Of a stretch of 64,000 nucleotides of DNA, positions 1 to 9,230 are shown in pieces. Numbering within the stretch: the stretch's first letter is position 1; each line of letters opens with the position of its first letter. The stretch is from Candidatus Kaistia colombiensis. Its GTDB lineage: Bacteria > Pseudomonadota > Alphaproteobacteria > Rhizobiales > Kaistiaceae. Position numbers and translations under genes: made by a program. The stretch is from positions 1,192,501 through 1,256,500 of the forward strand of contig CP119318.1 in NCBI GenBank assembly GCA_029203105.1. The letters run 5' to 3'. The notes beneath the pieces are model-generated. The model searched no databases. It saw only the letters and a program-made list of their open reading frames with translations, and was not told the origin of the DNA.

Positions 1-1
1 C

Positions 2-190
2 GGCCGTCGTTTTGGCCTGTCGGGGTCGAAGCGCGCCGCCCTAGCGCCGACGCGGGCCGAAATGGCGATCTTCGCCCGCGATGCCGTCTACAGCACCCAG
101 GCCGCGGAGAGCCTCGGCCTCGCAGCGCGCATCGGTCTCGATGAGGGCCTGGCGAGGACCGTGTTCCCGCCGGCTCAGGCGAAGCCGTAG
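2..190 (+). CDS. NAD-dependent epimerase/dehydratase, C-terminal end only
   Basis: Only the last 62 codons lie in the window; the gene enters from the left edge and stops at a TAG at 188-190. The readable tail (GRRFGLSGSKRAAL, then ARDAVYSTQAAESLGL and IGLDEGLARTV) has the layout of the C-terminus of extended short-chain dehydrogenases acting on nucleotide sugars, where a helix with AAESLG-type residues precedes GLDEGLxRTV. A sugar epimerase or dehydratase suits the polysaccharide genes that follow. It runs convergently into the GH44 gene with a 16-base 3' overlap. The substrate cannot be judged from the tail. Confidence 0.6.
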   Translation, partial: GRRFGLSGSKRAALAPTRAEMAIFARDAVYSTQAAESLGLAARIGLDEGLARTVFPPAQAKP

Positions 191-1830
191 CGCCGCGCCG
201 ATCGGGCCGGCAGGTTCACCTGCAAGCCGCCATCGGCGTTGATCGGCGTTTCCGTCAGGGCGATCGTCTTGGGATTGGCCGCGTCGAAGCCGAAGACCGA
301 CAGACAATTCCGGGCGGCCGCCGTCTCGAAACGCAGGTCGAGCGTGGCCGGCGCCTCCGATTTGTTGATCACCACCAGCTGCAGGCCGGGCCTGCCGTCT
401 TCGAACGCGGCCGCATAGGCGACAACCTCAGGCGTGCCTTCGACCGTGACGGCCTGCGACCGGTCGCCAAAGCGCCGGCCGGTCGAATCCTGGGCGCGAA
501 ACAGCCGGTAGGCTTCGCCGAGTGACCCGTCGAGGCTGCCCCAATGCGTGGCGAAGGAGACGCCCTGCTGGCCGAAGCGGCCGAGCACGTCGGCGAGCGC
601 TAGCCCCGACGCGATCTGTCCGGCGCCGCCATAGTTGAACTCGGTGACGGCGAGACCGGTGCCGGGAAAGACGTGATCGGCGATGCGGCGCAGGCTCGGC
701 AGCAACGGCAGGCCGATCTCGCGATCGCTGCCGCCATCGGCCAGCGCGCGCACGACCCAGCTATCTTCGCGGAAGCCGGCTTCGGTCAGCGAGCGCGGTG
801 CTTCCAGCAGCGCTGTCGCAAGCGCCGCGTCCTTGGAACGGAACAGGTCGCCCCGGTTGCTGTAGGGGTACCAGTGGAGGTCGAGTGCATCGAGAAGGCG
901 GATGCCGTCCTGCTCCGACGCCGTGCGAAAGGCATCCAGATAGGCGGCGAGGAAACTGCCATGCTGGCGATAGTCGTTCCAGTCGGGCGCATCCTGGAAG
1001 GAGACCATCTCGGAAGCGCCCCAACTGACAGGGCCAAAGACGCGCGCCGCCGGATCGGCCCGCTTGATCGCACGCGCCGCCGCCAGCGAGCGCTCGAGAA
1101 AGGCGCGGATCGTTGGCTTGGCGGTGACGACGCGAGGATGCGTTTCCGCCCAGAGTCCCGGCTCGTTGTCGAGCGCATAGGCATGGATGCCGCGCTCGCT
1201 GTCGGCGCCGCCATAGCGCTCGACTAGGCGGGCGAGAAGCTGCGGAATATCGGCGACGGCCGGCATGACGGGATCGCCGGCCTTCGCGCCGGGATCCCAG
1301 CGCGTCGGCACGAAACGGGGCGAGGGGGCGCTGGCTTCCGGCGGCACCGGGCCGTCGAAATCGGCGGCGACATAACCGGCGAGCGGCACGGTGACGAGGC
1401 TCTTCGCGCCCATGGCGAGCGAGGCTTCGTGCATCGTCTCGATCAGCCTGGCGGGCTCAATCCATTGCGGCCGGTCGATGCCCAGCGCGTCGAGCAGGAA
1501 GGGACTGTTGGCATGGTGGTAGTCCTTGCCGGAATTGGCGGCGTTGTTGACCCAGTTATAGGTCGTCATCAGGTTGCCGCCGAGCCGGCGCGCCGTGACG
1601 CCGACCTCGCGGTCGAACGTCGCAGACGGAGCGCCGCCATCCATCGTGCCGATTTCGTTGGAGCCGTAGATCAGCGGGCTGATCGGGGTTCCCGGTCCGC
1701 CATCGGCGATCCGGATCGACCATCGGCCGCCGGATTGGGCCTTGGCCGGCAGGGCGCCGAGCAGCCCCGCCGCGAGGCCGCCGGCGAGCACGGATCGCCG
1801 GGTCGGCCCCGCGCGACGACGGGAATTCAC
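175..1830 (-). CDS. Tat-exported glycoside hydrolase family 44-like protein
   Basis: The 551-residue protein begins with a twin-arginine signal (TRRSVLAGG, residues 10-18, then a hydrophobic stretch ending in AKAQ), so it should be exported folded. The mature part resembles GH44 endoglucanases/xyloglucanases: YGSNEI (55-60), RRLGGN (81-86), YNWVNN (91-96), the acid/base glutamate in ALDNEP (Glu223) and the nucleophile glutamate in VTEFNYGG (Glu397). Length is normal for the catalytic module alone, with no carbohydrate-binding domain. Its ATG overlaps the stop of the upstream glycosyltransferase by four bases, so the two are co-translated. In an exopolysaccharide locus it could trim or release the polymer. 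Substrate is inferred only. Confidence 0.8.
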   Translation of the reverse strand: MNSRRRAGPTRRSVLAGGLAAGLLGALPAKAQSGGRWSIRIADGGPGTPISPLIYGSNEIGTMDGGAPSATFDREVGVTARRLGGNLMTTYNWVNNAANSGKDYHHANSPFLLDALGIDRPQWIEPARLIETMHEASLAMGAKSLVTVPLAGYVAADFDGPVPPEASAPSPRFVPTRWDPGAKAGDPVMPAVADIPQLLARLVERYGGADSERGIHAYALDNEPGLWAETHPRVVTAKPTIRAFLERSLAAARAIKRADPAARVFGPVSWGASEMVSFQDAPDWNDYRQHGSFLAAYLDAFRTASEQDGIRLLDALDLHWYPYSNRGDLFRSKDAALATALLEAPRSLTEAGFREDSWVVRALADGGSDREIGLPLLPSLRRIADHVFPGTGLAVTEFNYGGAGQIASGLALADVLGRFGQQGVSFATHWGSLDGSLGEAYRLFRAQDSTGRRFGDRSQAVTVEGTPEVVAYAAAFEDGRPGLQLVVINKSEAPATLDLRFETAAARNCLSVFGFDAANPKTIALTETPINADGGLQVNLPARSARRYGFA

Positions 1831-2762
1831 GAGACCAGACCCGACCCGTAGAGCGTCGGGCGGAACCGCTGCATCCAGAACACCTTGCCCAATCCGCCGC
1901 GGACCTTGACCCAGGCCTTTTCGGACCGGACCTTGTCAAACGGGGCGGTCACCACGGCGGCGATGCCGTGCAGGACGATCTGCGCCATGCCGGCGCACAT
2001 CCAGAAGGCGATGCGGCTCCATTCGGCCGGCTGCGCCTTGTGGTGCGTCAGCACGCGGATCTGGCCGCTCAGGAATTTGCGCTTGCGCACATAGGCCCAG
2101 TTACGCCGCCGTTCCGGCACCCATTCGGTCACGCTCGCCTGGGCCGACCAGGCGAAGCGCTTGCCCTCGTCGACCAGGCGCTTCAGCAGCAGCGTGTCCT
2201 CGCCGCCGGTTTCGTTCAGGCTGGTGTCGAACGGGCCGCCGTCGCCTTGCAGGCAGACTTCGCGGTCGAACATCGAATTGTTGGTGCCGAGATAGGGGGC
2301 GAGATCGGTGACGTCCTCCCCATCCACCCGGTTGAACTGGCGCGAGAAATAGGGCGCGAGCGGCCCGATCTCGCGGTCGCCCTCGGCCTTCGCCGTCACA
2401 GGACCGAACACGGCATTGGCGCCGCTTCTGAAGGCGGTCGCGACATGCTGGCTCAGCCAGGTCTCCGACGCCTGCTCGTCATCGTCGAGAAAGGCGATCC
2501 AGTGCCCCTGGGCTGCGCGGACGCCGGCATTGCGGGCATTGGCGACGCCGGGAACCGGGGCCGACACGTAGCGCACCGGCCGATTGGCACCGGGCGCGAT
2601 CGATGCGACCAGGTCGCGGGCATTGCCATCCGACGAATTGTCGATCACCAGGATTTCGACGTCGAGATCCGCGAGATCGGTCTGCGCGAGCGCGCTGGCG
2701 ACGGCGCGCTGCAGCGCCTTCGGTCGATTCAAGGTGGGAATGACGATGGAAACGCTACCCAC
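1827..2762 (-). CDS. Family 2 glycosyltransferase
   Basis: The 311-residue protein has a GT-A fold glycosyltransferase N-terminus: SIVIPTLNRP (4-13), VIDNSSDGN, then AFLDDDE carrying the DxD-type metal/nucleotide-sugar site, and a later GGEDTLLLKRL segment of the ED type. It should transfer a sugar from a nucleotide donor to a lipid-linked or growing polysaccharide on the inner face of the membrane. The start is a GTG at 2760-2762 with a GAAGG Shine-Dalgarno seven bases upstream. It is the first gene of a two-gene unit with the GH44 gene. Donor and acceptor are unknown. Confidence 0.85.
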   Translation of the reverse strand: MGSVSIVIPTLNRPKALQRAVASALAQTDLADLDVEILVIDNSSDGNARDLVASIAPGANRPVRYVSAPVPGVANARNAGVRAAQGHWIAFLDDDEQASETWLSQHVATAFRSGANAVFGPVTAKAEGDREIGPLAPYFSRQFNRVDGEDVTDLAPYLGTNNSMFDREVCLQGDGGPFDTSLNETGGEDTLLLKRLVDEGKRFAWSAQASVTEWVPERRRNWAYVRKRKFLSGQIRVLTHHKAQPAEWSRIAFWMCAGMAQIVLHGIAAVVTAPFDKVRSEKAWVKVRGGLGKVFWMQRFRPTLYGSGLVS

Positions 2763-2972
2763 CCGGAAGCCTTCTTGCGCTGTATGAATGAGGCGTCCGG
2801 CAGGCGGAAACGCGCGCCGTAGGACGATCTTTACTGTTGGCCGCCGATTCTACGAATCTATGATAGCAAGGCAAGCGGACGGTCACGGTAGTCGAACTTG
2901 CCGCACCGTCTCTAAAGGCGGCGCGGCAGCGGTCGGATCCACGCCCGCGATCGATTTTCGCATCTCGGAGCG

Positions 2973-4325
2973 ATGAGCATGAGCGATGCACCGATGCTGT
3001 TCAGCCGGCGCGCATCGACCGATGCGCGCGGCATCGCGACCATGCTTGCCGACAGCCTGCACGGCGCGCTGCTGGCGGGCTTCATGCTCTACACGTTCGT
3101 CGGCACGCGCCCCTTCGCCGCCGCTTCCGTGGCCGAGCGCGTCGAGGGCAGCCCGCTTGACCGTTTCGCCGTTTTCGCTCTCTTCCTGCTCGCGCTCGTC
3201 ACGCTGGTCGTGCATCACCGGGCGGCGCTTTCGCTCTTCTTTCGCAACCTGCCGCTGGTCGCGTTCACCGGTTTCTGCTTCGTCAGCATGGTCTGGTCGG
3301 ACTATCCCGGCCTGACATTGCGCCGGGCGTTGCTGCTCGTCTTCCTGACCACGATCGCCGCCGGCATCGCGGCGAGCCTCCAGGATCTGCGCCGGTTCCA
3401 CACCTGGTGGTTCGTGGGATTGACGGGCGTGATGCTGATCAATCTGGCCGGCACGGCGCTCTGGCCCGGCGTCGCGATCACCGATATCGGTGTCCGCGGC
3501 CTCTACACGCAGAAAAACGTCGCCGGCTTGGTGGCGATGATCACCGTCATCTGCGGCGCGACCTGGATGCTGGGCGCGACGCGGGCCCGCTCAGTTGGTC
3601 TCGGCTTGCTGATGCTGGTGCCGGCGTTGCTGTTCCTCGTCATCACCCGATCTAAGACGTCGATTGGCCTCACCGGCGTCGCGGTGATGCTGATTGCGAT
3701 GCTCGCCTGTGCCGAATGGCTGGGTGCGCGCTTTGTGCTGCTGATGATCGCGCTGGGGCTCATTGCCGTCACCGCGCTGCTCGGCCTGTTCGCGGTCTAT
3801 GATTTCGATCTCGATGCGCTGCTGACCGCGACGCTGGGCGACGCCTCCTTCACGGGACGCGACGAACTCTGGGCCTTTGCTCTCCGCTCGGCACGGGAGC
3901 GCTTCTGGCTCGGCCACGGCTATGGCGCGTTCTGGGATGTCGGGCTGGCGGCCGATCCGCTGCAGCGGCTGGAACCGGGCACCTGGCTCGGCGATGTCGA
4001 GATCGGCACGATCAACCAGGCGCATAGTGGCTATCTCGAACTCTGGCTGCATGTCGGCCTGCCGGCGACGATCCTCGCTACGCTGATCGTGATCGGCGGC
4101 GTCTTCTCCGGCATGGCGCAGGCGATTGCCGGACCTATGAAGCGGCCTGCCCGGGCCGCGATCGGCTTCATGGCGATGCTGCTATTCCTCTATCTGCTGC
4201 ACAATCTGACCGAGGCGACGTTGTTCATGCGCGGCTCGGTGCTGTCGAATGTCGCCGTCCTCTGCCTGTTCGCCCTGTCGCGGAGCCGCAGCCTCGCCAA
4301 CGAGCCTCCGTGTGGTCGAGGCTAG
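2973..4325 (+). CDS. O-antigen ligase / ExoQ-like polysaccharide polymerase
   Basis: A 450-residue integral membrane protein with about ten hydrophobic segments and a larger non-membrane loop between roughly residues 285 and 360, the architecture of the Wzy/O-antigen ligase superfamily. The family signature is visible at VRGLYTQKNVAGLVAM (G-x-x-x-x-KN). Such proteins join lipid-linked repeat units or ligate polymer in the periplasm. Rhizobial ExoQ is the nearest type. ATG codons at 2973 and 2979 both fit; GGAG lies better spaced for 2979. It is divergent from the GT2/GH44 pair across a 210-base gap and is followed by another GT2 gene. Confidence 0.82.
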   Translation: MSMSDAPMLFSRRASTDARGIATMLADSLHGALLAGFMLYTFVGTRPFAAASVAERVEGSPLDRFAVFALFLLALVTLVVHHRAALSLFFRNLPLVAFTGFCFVSMVWSDYPGLTLRRALLLVFLTTIAAGIAASLQDLRRFHTWWFVGLTGVMLINLAGTALWPGVAITDIGVRGLYTQKNVAGLVAMITVICGATWMLGATRARSVGLGLLMLVPALLFLVITRSKTSIGLTGVAVMLIAMLACAEWLGARFVLLMIALGLIAVTALLGLFAVYDFDLDALLTATLGDASFTGRDELWAFALRSARERFWLGHGYGAFWDVGLAADPLQRLEPGTWLGDVEIGTINQAHSGYLELWLHVGLPATILATLIVIGGVFSGMAQAIAGPMKRPARAAIGFMAMLLFLYLLHNLTEATLFMRGSVLSNVAVLCLFALSRSRSLANEPPCGRG

Positions 4326-4370
4326 AACTTTGGTCTAGGAAAGCGGGCGAACCGGCGGGGGCAGGCAGTC

Positions 4371-5363
4371 TTGAATACCGATACGGCAACCGACACGATG
4401 GTGATCGACCTCTCGATCATCCTCTGCACCTATCGGCGCGAAGAGCTTCTCGGCAAGGCGCTGGCGAGCATTCGCGCGCAGACCCTTCCGGCGGGCGTGA
4501 CGTTGACGGTGGTCGTCGCCGACAACAGCGATGATGGGTCGGCTGCGGGCGCGGTTGCCGCGGCGAATGACGCGAGCCCGTTCGAGGTCCGCTACGTAGA
4601 GGCGCATCCGGCCAACATTTCTGTCGCGCGCAATGCCGGCATTCGCGCCACGGCGTCGCCGGTCATCGCCTTCATCGATGACGACGAGGAACTGGCGCCA
4701 GGCTGGCTTGCTGCCGTCGCTGCCGGGCTGCGCGAACATCCGCATGATGTCTTCTTCGGCGGCGTTGATCCGTCGTTCGAGACGCCAGACAGGGTGACGC
4801 CGGCGATCCACACGTTGTTCTCGCGCCAGATCGAGGCGCCGTGCGGCCAGGACGTCGTGGCGCTTGGCAAGCGGAGCGAGCGCGTGATCACGGTTGCGAC
4901 GTGCAATTCGATCTTCCGCCGCGCCACGACGCTTTCCGACGAAGAGCCGTTCAATCCCCGCTTCGGCCATGCCGGCGGCGAGGATCTGGATCTCTTCTGC
5001 CGGCTGCAGGCGCGCGGGCGTCGTTTCGGCTGGTTGCCGGCGGCGCGGGTATCGGAATTCGTGCCGGCCTCGCGCTGCGATCCCGGCTATCTCCGCCGCC
5101 GCCTCTTCGCCGGCGGGCAGGTCTATGCCGAAGCCGTCGCCGGCAACAGCGCCTCTCCGGTCGCGGTCCGCTGGTGGCTGCGGGCGAAGGCGCTGGTGCA
5201 ACTGGGACTGCTGGCGTTGCGCTATCCGCTCGTTCGCCGAAAGGGGCCGGCGGCGGAGGCCGATTTTCGCTATCGCTGGGCCGGCGTGCTCGGCAAGCTG
5301 TCGCTCGGCCGCCTCTATCCGGTCTACCGCGAGGCAGATGCACCCAAGCGCGCTGCTCCCTGA
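4371..5363 (+). CDS. Family 2 glycosyltransferase
   Basis: The protein has the GT2 N-terminal pattern LSIILCTYRREE, VVADNSDDGS and FIDDDEE, with a GGEDLDLFCRLQ motif further on. It is a paralogue of the 1827-2762 gene (same DDDE and GGED arrangement, same SVARNAGIRA segment). The longest reading uses TTG at 4371 (330 aa). The ATG at 4398 (MVIDLSIILC) puts the first beta strand at the N-terminus as usual in the family and may be the true start. It lies 45 bases after the polymerase on the same strand and its 3' end overlaps the convergent DUF6492 gene by 40 bases. Confidence 0.85.
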   Translation: MNTDTATDTMVIDLSIILCTYRREELLGKALASIRAQTLPAGVTLTVVVADNSDDGSAAGAVAAANDASPFEVRYVEAHPANISVARNAGIRATASPVIAFIDDDEELAPGWLAAVAAGLREHPHDVFFGGVDPSFETPDRVTPAIHTLFSRQIEAPCGQDVVALGKRSERVITVATCNSIFRRATTLSDEEPFNPRFGHAGGEDLDLFCRLQARGRRFGWLPAARVSEFVPASRCDPGYLRRRLFAGGQVYAEAVAGNSASPVAVRWWLRAKALVQLGLLALRYPLVRRKGPAAEADFRYRWAGVLGKLSLGRLYPVYREADAPKRAAP

Positions 5364-6283
5364 TCCTGCTCGGCGGCGAGCGCGGCAACCTGGTCGAAGA
5401 TCGCCTGCCGCTTGGTTATCGACGTGTCGATCGTCGACTGGATCAGGCAGGTGACGTGCTCGGGCCGCAGCGAGCGGATGAAGGATGCCTCGTCCTCGGC
5501 GCCGGCGAATTCGTCACCCCAGCGCGAGTGGCAGAGCGTGAAGGATTCCGGCATCAGCCCGGCCGCCTCCAGCCCCAGCACCTTGTCGGCGTAGACGCCG
5601 TAGAGGACATACTCGGCGAAATGCGGCGTGCGGGCGAGGACGATGCGCCAGTCGCGTCCGGCGATCTGTTCGATCCGCTCGATCATGCCGCGAATGACGG
5701 AGCGCCGCCAGACGACGAAGGGGTTGATGTATTCGGCGCCGTAATAGCGGCTTTGCGCGAGGCCGAGCAGCTTTCCGGCCGTCTCCTGCCAGACGCGATG
5801 CGTTTCCAGCTCGACCATTTCGGGGTTGCGATAGATCCGCACCTTGCCGTCGCGGGCGAGGTGTTCGAGCTTCAGCGGGCGGATGAAGACATTGTCGCTG
5901 TCGATATGGGCGACGATCTCCGCCGAGGCGTTGGCGGTCGCTGCGATCTTCATGATCTGCTGCGCGATCCACCCGCGCACCAGCGGGCTGTAGGGCGTCA
6001 CATACATGTTGCGGCGGGGTAGGCGCAGTCGCCGCCGCCATTCCGGGCCGGGAAGCGGCAGCTTGCGGAACCAGCGCGGCAGCAGGTCTTCCTGCGCTCC
6101 GACGGTGCGACGGTCCGAGGCGAGGTGGGCGAAGAGCGGCAGGTCGGCGCGCGGCACGTAGAGGCTGTGTGGGATCGTCGCCGGCACGAAGCGGTCGATG
6201 CTTTCGCACAGCATCCAGCAGACATCGAGATCGCCGCGGAACGAGCAGGTGATCAGATTGGCCTCGGCGGCGGGTCCGGTCAT
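5324..6283 (-). CDS. DUF6492 family protein, probable glycosyltransferase-like
   Basis: The 319-residue protein has no signal peptide or membrane segment. It contains EIVAHIDSDNVFIRPL, a DxD element after a hydrophobic strand as in nucleotide-sugar transferases, and conserved-looking EYINPFVVWRR and HFAEYVLYGVY segments. This matches what I know of DUF6492 proteins, which sit in polysaccharide loci and have a GT-A-like core. Its ATG overlaps the end of the upstream Gfo/Idh gene by four bases, so the pair forms a coupled unit. Function is inferred from context and the DSD motif, not shown. Confidence 0.6.
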   Translation of the reverse strand: MTGPAAEANLITCSFRGDLDVCWMLCESIDRFVPATIPHSLYVPRADLPLFAHLASDRRTVGAQEDLLPRWFRKLPLPGPEWRRRLRLPRRNMYVTPYSPLVRGWIAQQIMKIAATANASAEIVAHIDSDNVFIRPLKLEHLARDGKVRIYRNPEMVELETHRVWQETAGKLLGLAQSRYYGAEYINPFVVWRRSVIRGMIERIEQIAGRDWRIVLARTPHFAEYVLYGVYADKVLGLEAAGLMPESFTLCHSRWGDEFAGAEDEASFIRSLRPEHVTCLIQSTIDTSITKRQAIFDQVAALAAEQDQGAARLGASASR

Positions 6284-7440
6284 CGCGCCCAGTCCATCGG
6301 CTCGATCGGCGCGAAGCGCGATTGCACGCGGGCAGGGCGGTCGAAGCGCTCGGGATATTGCAGTATCTCGGTCAGCTCCGTGATGTGCACGGCAAAATCC
6401 GCGTCGAGGCGCGAGGGGCGGCCGTCGCGGATCGCTTCCGCGAGCTCGGCCGGCCCGCGCAAGAAGTCCATGGTCGGCTTGCCGCGGCCGCCCTTGAACG
6501 GCACCTTGCGCGCCATCGGCAGGCGCTTGCCGAGGCCGCCGCCGAGGCGACGTTCGATCAGCCGGGCGATCCGACCCTGGCCGGGTCGGCGCAGGATGAC
6601 CGGCGAGGCATAGTCCCAGGGCTCCTTGATTTCGAGCGTGCCGGTCTCGCCGATGATCCGCATCCGGTGGTCATAGGGCGCGACGATCGAATTGGTGAGC
6701 CGTGTGACGACGCCGTTCGCATATTCGATGCAGCCGACGGAGAAATCGGGCGCCGGATGGGCGAGCGGCGGCGTGGTCTGCTTGTCGGGCACCAGCAGCG
6801 CCGCGAAGGACGTCACCCGCGTCGCCGGGCCGAACATGGCGGCGAAGATGGCGAGCGCATAGCCGGCATGCTCATAGGTGCAGCCAGTCTCGAATTCGCC
6901 GCGGCCCGGCCAGGGCTTGCCGCTGCGGCTCAGCCAGTCGCCATAGTTGGTGCGGTGGATCATGCCGTCATCGAGCTCGGCGTAGGCGAGCAGCACCTTG
7001 CCGATGGTACCCGCACGGATCGCGGCCCATGCGGTCTGCAGGCTTTCGCCCAGCAGGTTGCAGGGCGCGGAAGCAAGCCGGACGTCGGCTGCACGCGCCC
7101 GGTCGCGCAGGGCCGCCGCCTCGCCGGCGGTCATGGCCAGCGGCTTTTCCGAATAGACATGCTTGCCCGCGGCAATCGCCGCCTCGGTGACGGCGGCGTG
7201 GCTCTCCGGATCGGTCAGGTTCAGCAGGATCGAGCAGGCAGGGTCGGCCAGAGCCTCGTCGAACGAGGCATAGGTTCGGTCGCCCCAGGTCGCCTTGTAG
7301 GCCGCAAGCCGCTGGGGATCGCGGTCATAGGCGCCGGTCAGGCGCAACTCGCCTTCGTGCAGCGCCAGGCAATGCCGGTAGGAATCGGCGACATAGCCGC
7401 AGCCGATGATCGCGATTCCCGTCGTCTGCCCCGCCGTCAT
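6280..7440 (-). CDS. Gfo/Idh/MocA family oxidoreductase
   Basis: The 386-residue protein opens with a Rossmann dinucleotide site (IAIIGCGYVADSY), continues with LLNLTDPESH and the family hallmark YSEKPLAMT (the EKP lysine of the catalytic region), and ends in the usual alpha/beta substrate domain. Members oxidise or reduce sugars or nucleotide sugars with NAD(P). Beside glycosyltransferases it probably makes a modified sugar for the polysaccharide. Translationally coupled to the DUF6492 gene downstream. A second family member at 43782-44759 is distant in sequence and sits among catabolic genes. Confidence 0.85.
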   Translation of the reverse strand: MTAGQTTGIAIIGCGYVADSYRHCLALHEGELRLTGAYDRDPQRLAAYKATWGDRTYASFDEALADPACSILLNLTDPESHAAVTEAAIAAGKHVYSEKPLAMTAGEAAALRDRARAADVRLASAPCNLLGESLQTAWAAIRAGTIGKVLLAYAELDDGMIHRTNYGDWLSRSGKPWPGRGEFETGCTYEHAGYALAIFAAMFGPATRVTSFAALLVPDKQTTPPLAHPAPDFSVGCIEYANGVVTRLTNSIVAPYDHRMRIIGETGTLEIKEPWDYASPVILRRPGQGRIARLIERRLGGGLGKRLPMARKVPFKGGRGKPTMDFLRGPAELAEAIRDGRPSRLDADFAVHITELTEILQYPERFDRPARVQSRFAPIEPMDWAR

Positions 7441-7542
7441 GCGTTTTTCCCGTCCCGCGAGCCTGCGCCGATCGTCGGCGCGGCGCTGTTGAGACCGTCG
7501 TTCTAGACGGCGCCGCTTTCCGGCTGGTTACCCCGCGAGGTA

Positions 7543-8040
7543 TCAGTCCTGCAGGCTGGCGAGATAGCGCGCGACGAGGCGCTCGACGCCGGCTTGGTCG
7601 TCGGTGTCGAAGCGGCCGGCGCGCGGGCTGTCGAGATCGAGCACGCCCAGCACCTTGCCGTCGCGGATCAACGGCACAACCAGTTCCGATTGCGACGCGG
7701 CATCGCAGGCGATGTGGCTCGGAAACGCATGCACATCGGGAACCAGGATGGTCTCGCGCGTTGCCACCGCCGTGCCGCAGACTCCCTTGCCGATCGGGAT
7801 GCGCACGCAGGCCGGCTTGCCCTGGAACGGGCCAACGACGAGGACGTCCGTGCCTTCCGGCAGGAAATAGAAACCGGCCCAGTTCAGCTCCGGCATCGCC
7901 ATGAACAGCAGCGCCGACATGTTGGCGGCATTGGCGATGGCGTCGTGCTCGCCTTCGAACAGCGAGGCCATCTGCTGGTCGAGCTCCCGATAGAACTCCG
8001 GCTTGTTGCCGTGGGCGACGATGGGTGTCGGATCGAACAT
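7543..8040 (-). CDS. msrC: GAF-domain free methionine-(R)-sulfoxide reductase
   Basis: The 165-residue protein is a single GAF domain of the fRMsr type, which reduces free Met-R-SO in the cytosol. The three cysteines of the family are present with the expected spacing: Cys78 (PACVRIPIG), Cys88 (GVCGTA) and Cys112 (HIACDAASQSELVVP). NWAGFYFL near residue 53 is also typical. Length is normal. It ends 102 bases before the Gfo/Idh start on the same strand and looks like an independent housekeeping gene. Confidence 0.85.
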   Translation of the reverse strand: MFDPTPIVAHGNKPEFYRELDQQMASLFEGEHDAIANAANMSALLFMAMPELNWAGFYFLPEGTDVLVVGPFQGKPACVRIPIGKGVCGTAVATRETILVPDVHAFPSHIACDAASQSELVVPLIRDGKVLGVLDLDSPRAGRFDTDDQAGVERLVARYLASLQD

Positions 8041-8346
8041 CAGTGCCTCGCGTCTAGCCGGGCTTCTCGCATCTGCCGGCCATGGCTACAGCCTATAGGC
8101 CGTGTCGATGGCTCTGGCGCGCGAAATCAGGATCGGGCCGCAGGAGGAGGATCAGGATTGAGCGCGTATCGCCTCGACGAACGGTTTCTCCACGCGCTCT
8201 TCGAGCACATTTCACTCTGAATATTGACGAACTCTGTCCGAAGCCCGAATGTGGTTGTGGGGGCAGGCCGGTTGTTCCGGTGACGAATCGCGCGTTGTGT
8301 CGGGCCGGGAACAGGCCGCCGAGATCCTCCGACAAGATTGTCCTGG
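8041..8346. other. Non-coding stretch of about 300 bases
   Basis: Open frames here are short and mutually shadowing and none reads as a known family. It separates two divergent genes and presumably carries both promoters, but I could not pick a convincing -35/-10 pair. Confidence 0.4.
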
Positions 8347-9180
8347 ATGAAAGATGCGCCCATGCTCCGCCATGCCCGCTCCAAGAGTTCTGCTCCGTGC
8401 AAGCGTGCTGCCATCCGGGCGGTTTCGCTGCGAACCACGCTCCTGTCGCTTGCCGTCTTGTCCGGATGGTGCGGCTCGGCGCTCGCCGCCGACGTCGAGC
8501 AGGAGGCGCCGGTGGCCGCGCCCGGCTGGACCTTCATCGTCGCGCCATATGCTTGGGCGCCGTCCATGTCCGGCAATGTTGGATATGGCGATGTAAAGGC
8601 CGACTTCAACGTCGATTTTTCCCAGCTGCTGAACCATCTGGATTTCGCCGGCATGGGTGTGGTCGAGGCGCGCTATGATCGCTTCTCGATATTCTCCGAC
8701 CTGCTCTTCATGAAGCTCTCTGCCGACGCGAAGCTTCCCCAGGGCCTCGATGCCGAACTGGGCACGGAGCTTCTGCAATGGACGCCGGCCGCCGCCTATT
8801 CGGTGATCAAGACGGGGCGCGGCAATTTCGACGTGATGGCCGGCGCGCGGCTTTGGTCGGTGGAGACGTCCCTGGGTTTGAGTGACGAAAGCGAGCGTCA
8901 ATTGAATCGCAGCCATACGGCGACCTGGGTCGACGCGATAGTCGGCGTCAAAGGGCAATACTCGGTCACCGATTCGGTGTTCGTCAACGGCTGGGCGCTG
9001 GCGGGTGGGGGTGGGTCGACCTCGACCTGGGATCTCCTCGGAGCGGTTGGCTACAAGGTGAACGATCGCTTCCAGGCGATGGCTGGCTACCGCGCGCAGG
9101 GCGTCGACTATCGGAACGGCCCGTTCGACTTCAACGCTGTCATCCAGGGTCCCATCCTGGGGGCCACGATCAAATTCTGA
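8347..9180 (+). CDS. Outer-membrane beta-barrel protein, family unknown
   Basis: The 277-residue protein has a long positively charged N-region, a hydrophobic core (TTLLSLAVLSG) and a cleavage-like SALAAD site near residue 47. The remainder alternates polar and aromatic residues in short strands (WTFIVAPYAWAPSM, RFSIFSDLLFMKL, NFDVMAGARLWSVET) and ends ILGATIKF, with a terminal phenylalanine as expected for outer-membrane barrels. About 230 mature residues suggests 8 to 10 strands. A TTG at 8338 also opens the frame; ATG 8347 is preferred. The choloylglycine-hydrolase-like gene starts 50 bases later and may share its transcript. Confidence 0.65.
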   Translation: MKDAPMLRHARSKSSAPCKRAAIRAVSLRTTLLSLAVLSGWCGSALAADVEQEAPVAAPGWTFIVAPYAWAPSMSGNVGYGDVKADFNVDFSQLLNHLDFAGMGVVEARYDRFSIFSDLLFMKLSADAKLPQGLDAELGTELLQWTPAAAYSVIKTGRGNFDVMAGARLWSVETSLGLSDESERQLNRSHTATWVDAIVGVKGQYSVTDSVFVNGWALAGGGGSTSTWDLLGAVGYKVNDRFQAMAGYRAQGVDYRNGPFDFNAVIQGPILGATIKF

Positions 9181-9230
9181 TGGCCAAACTCGTTCTGCCA
9201 TCTAGCAAACCATCGACTGGAGTATCGGCG

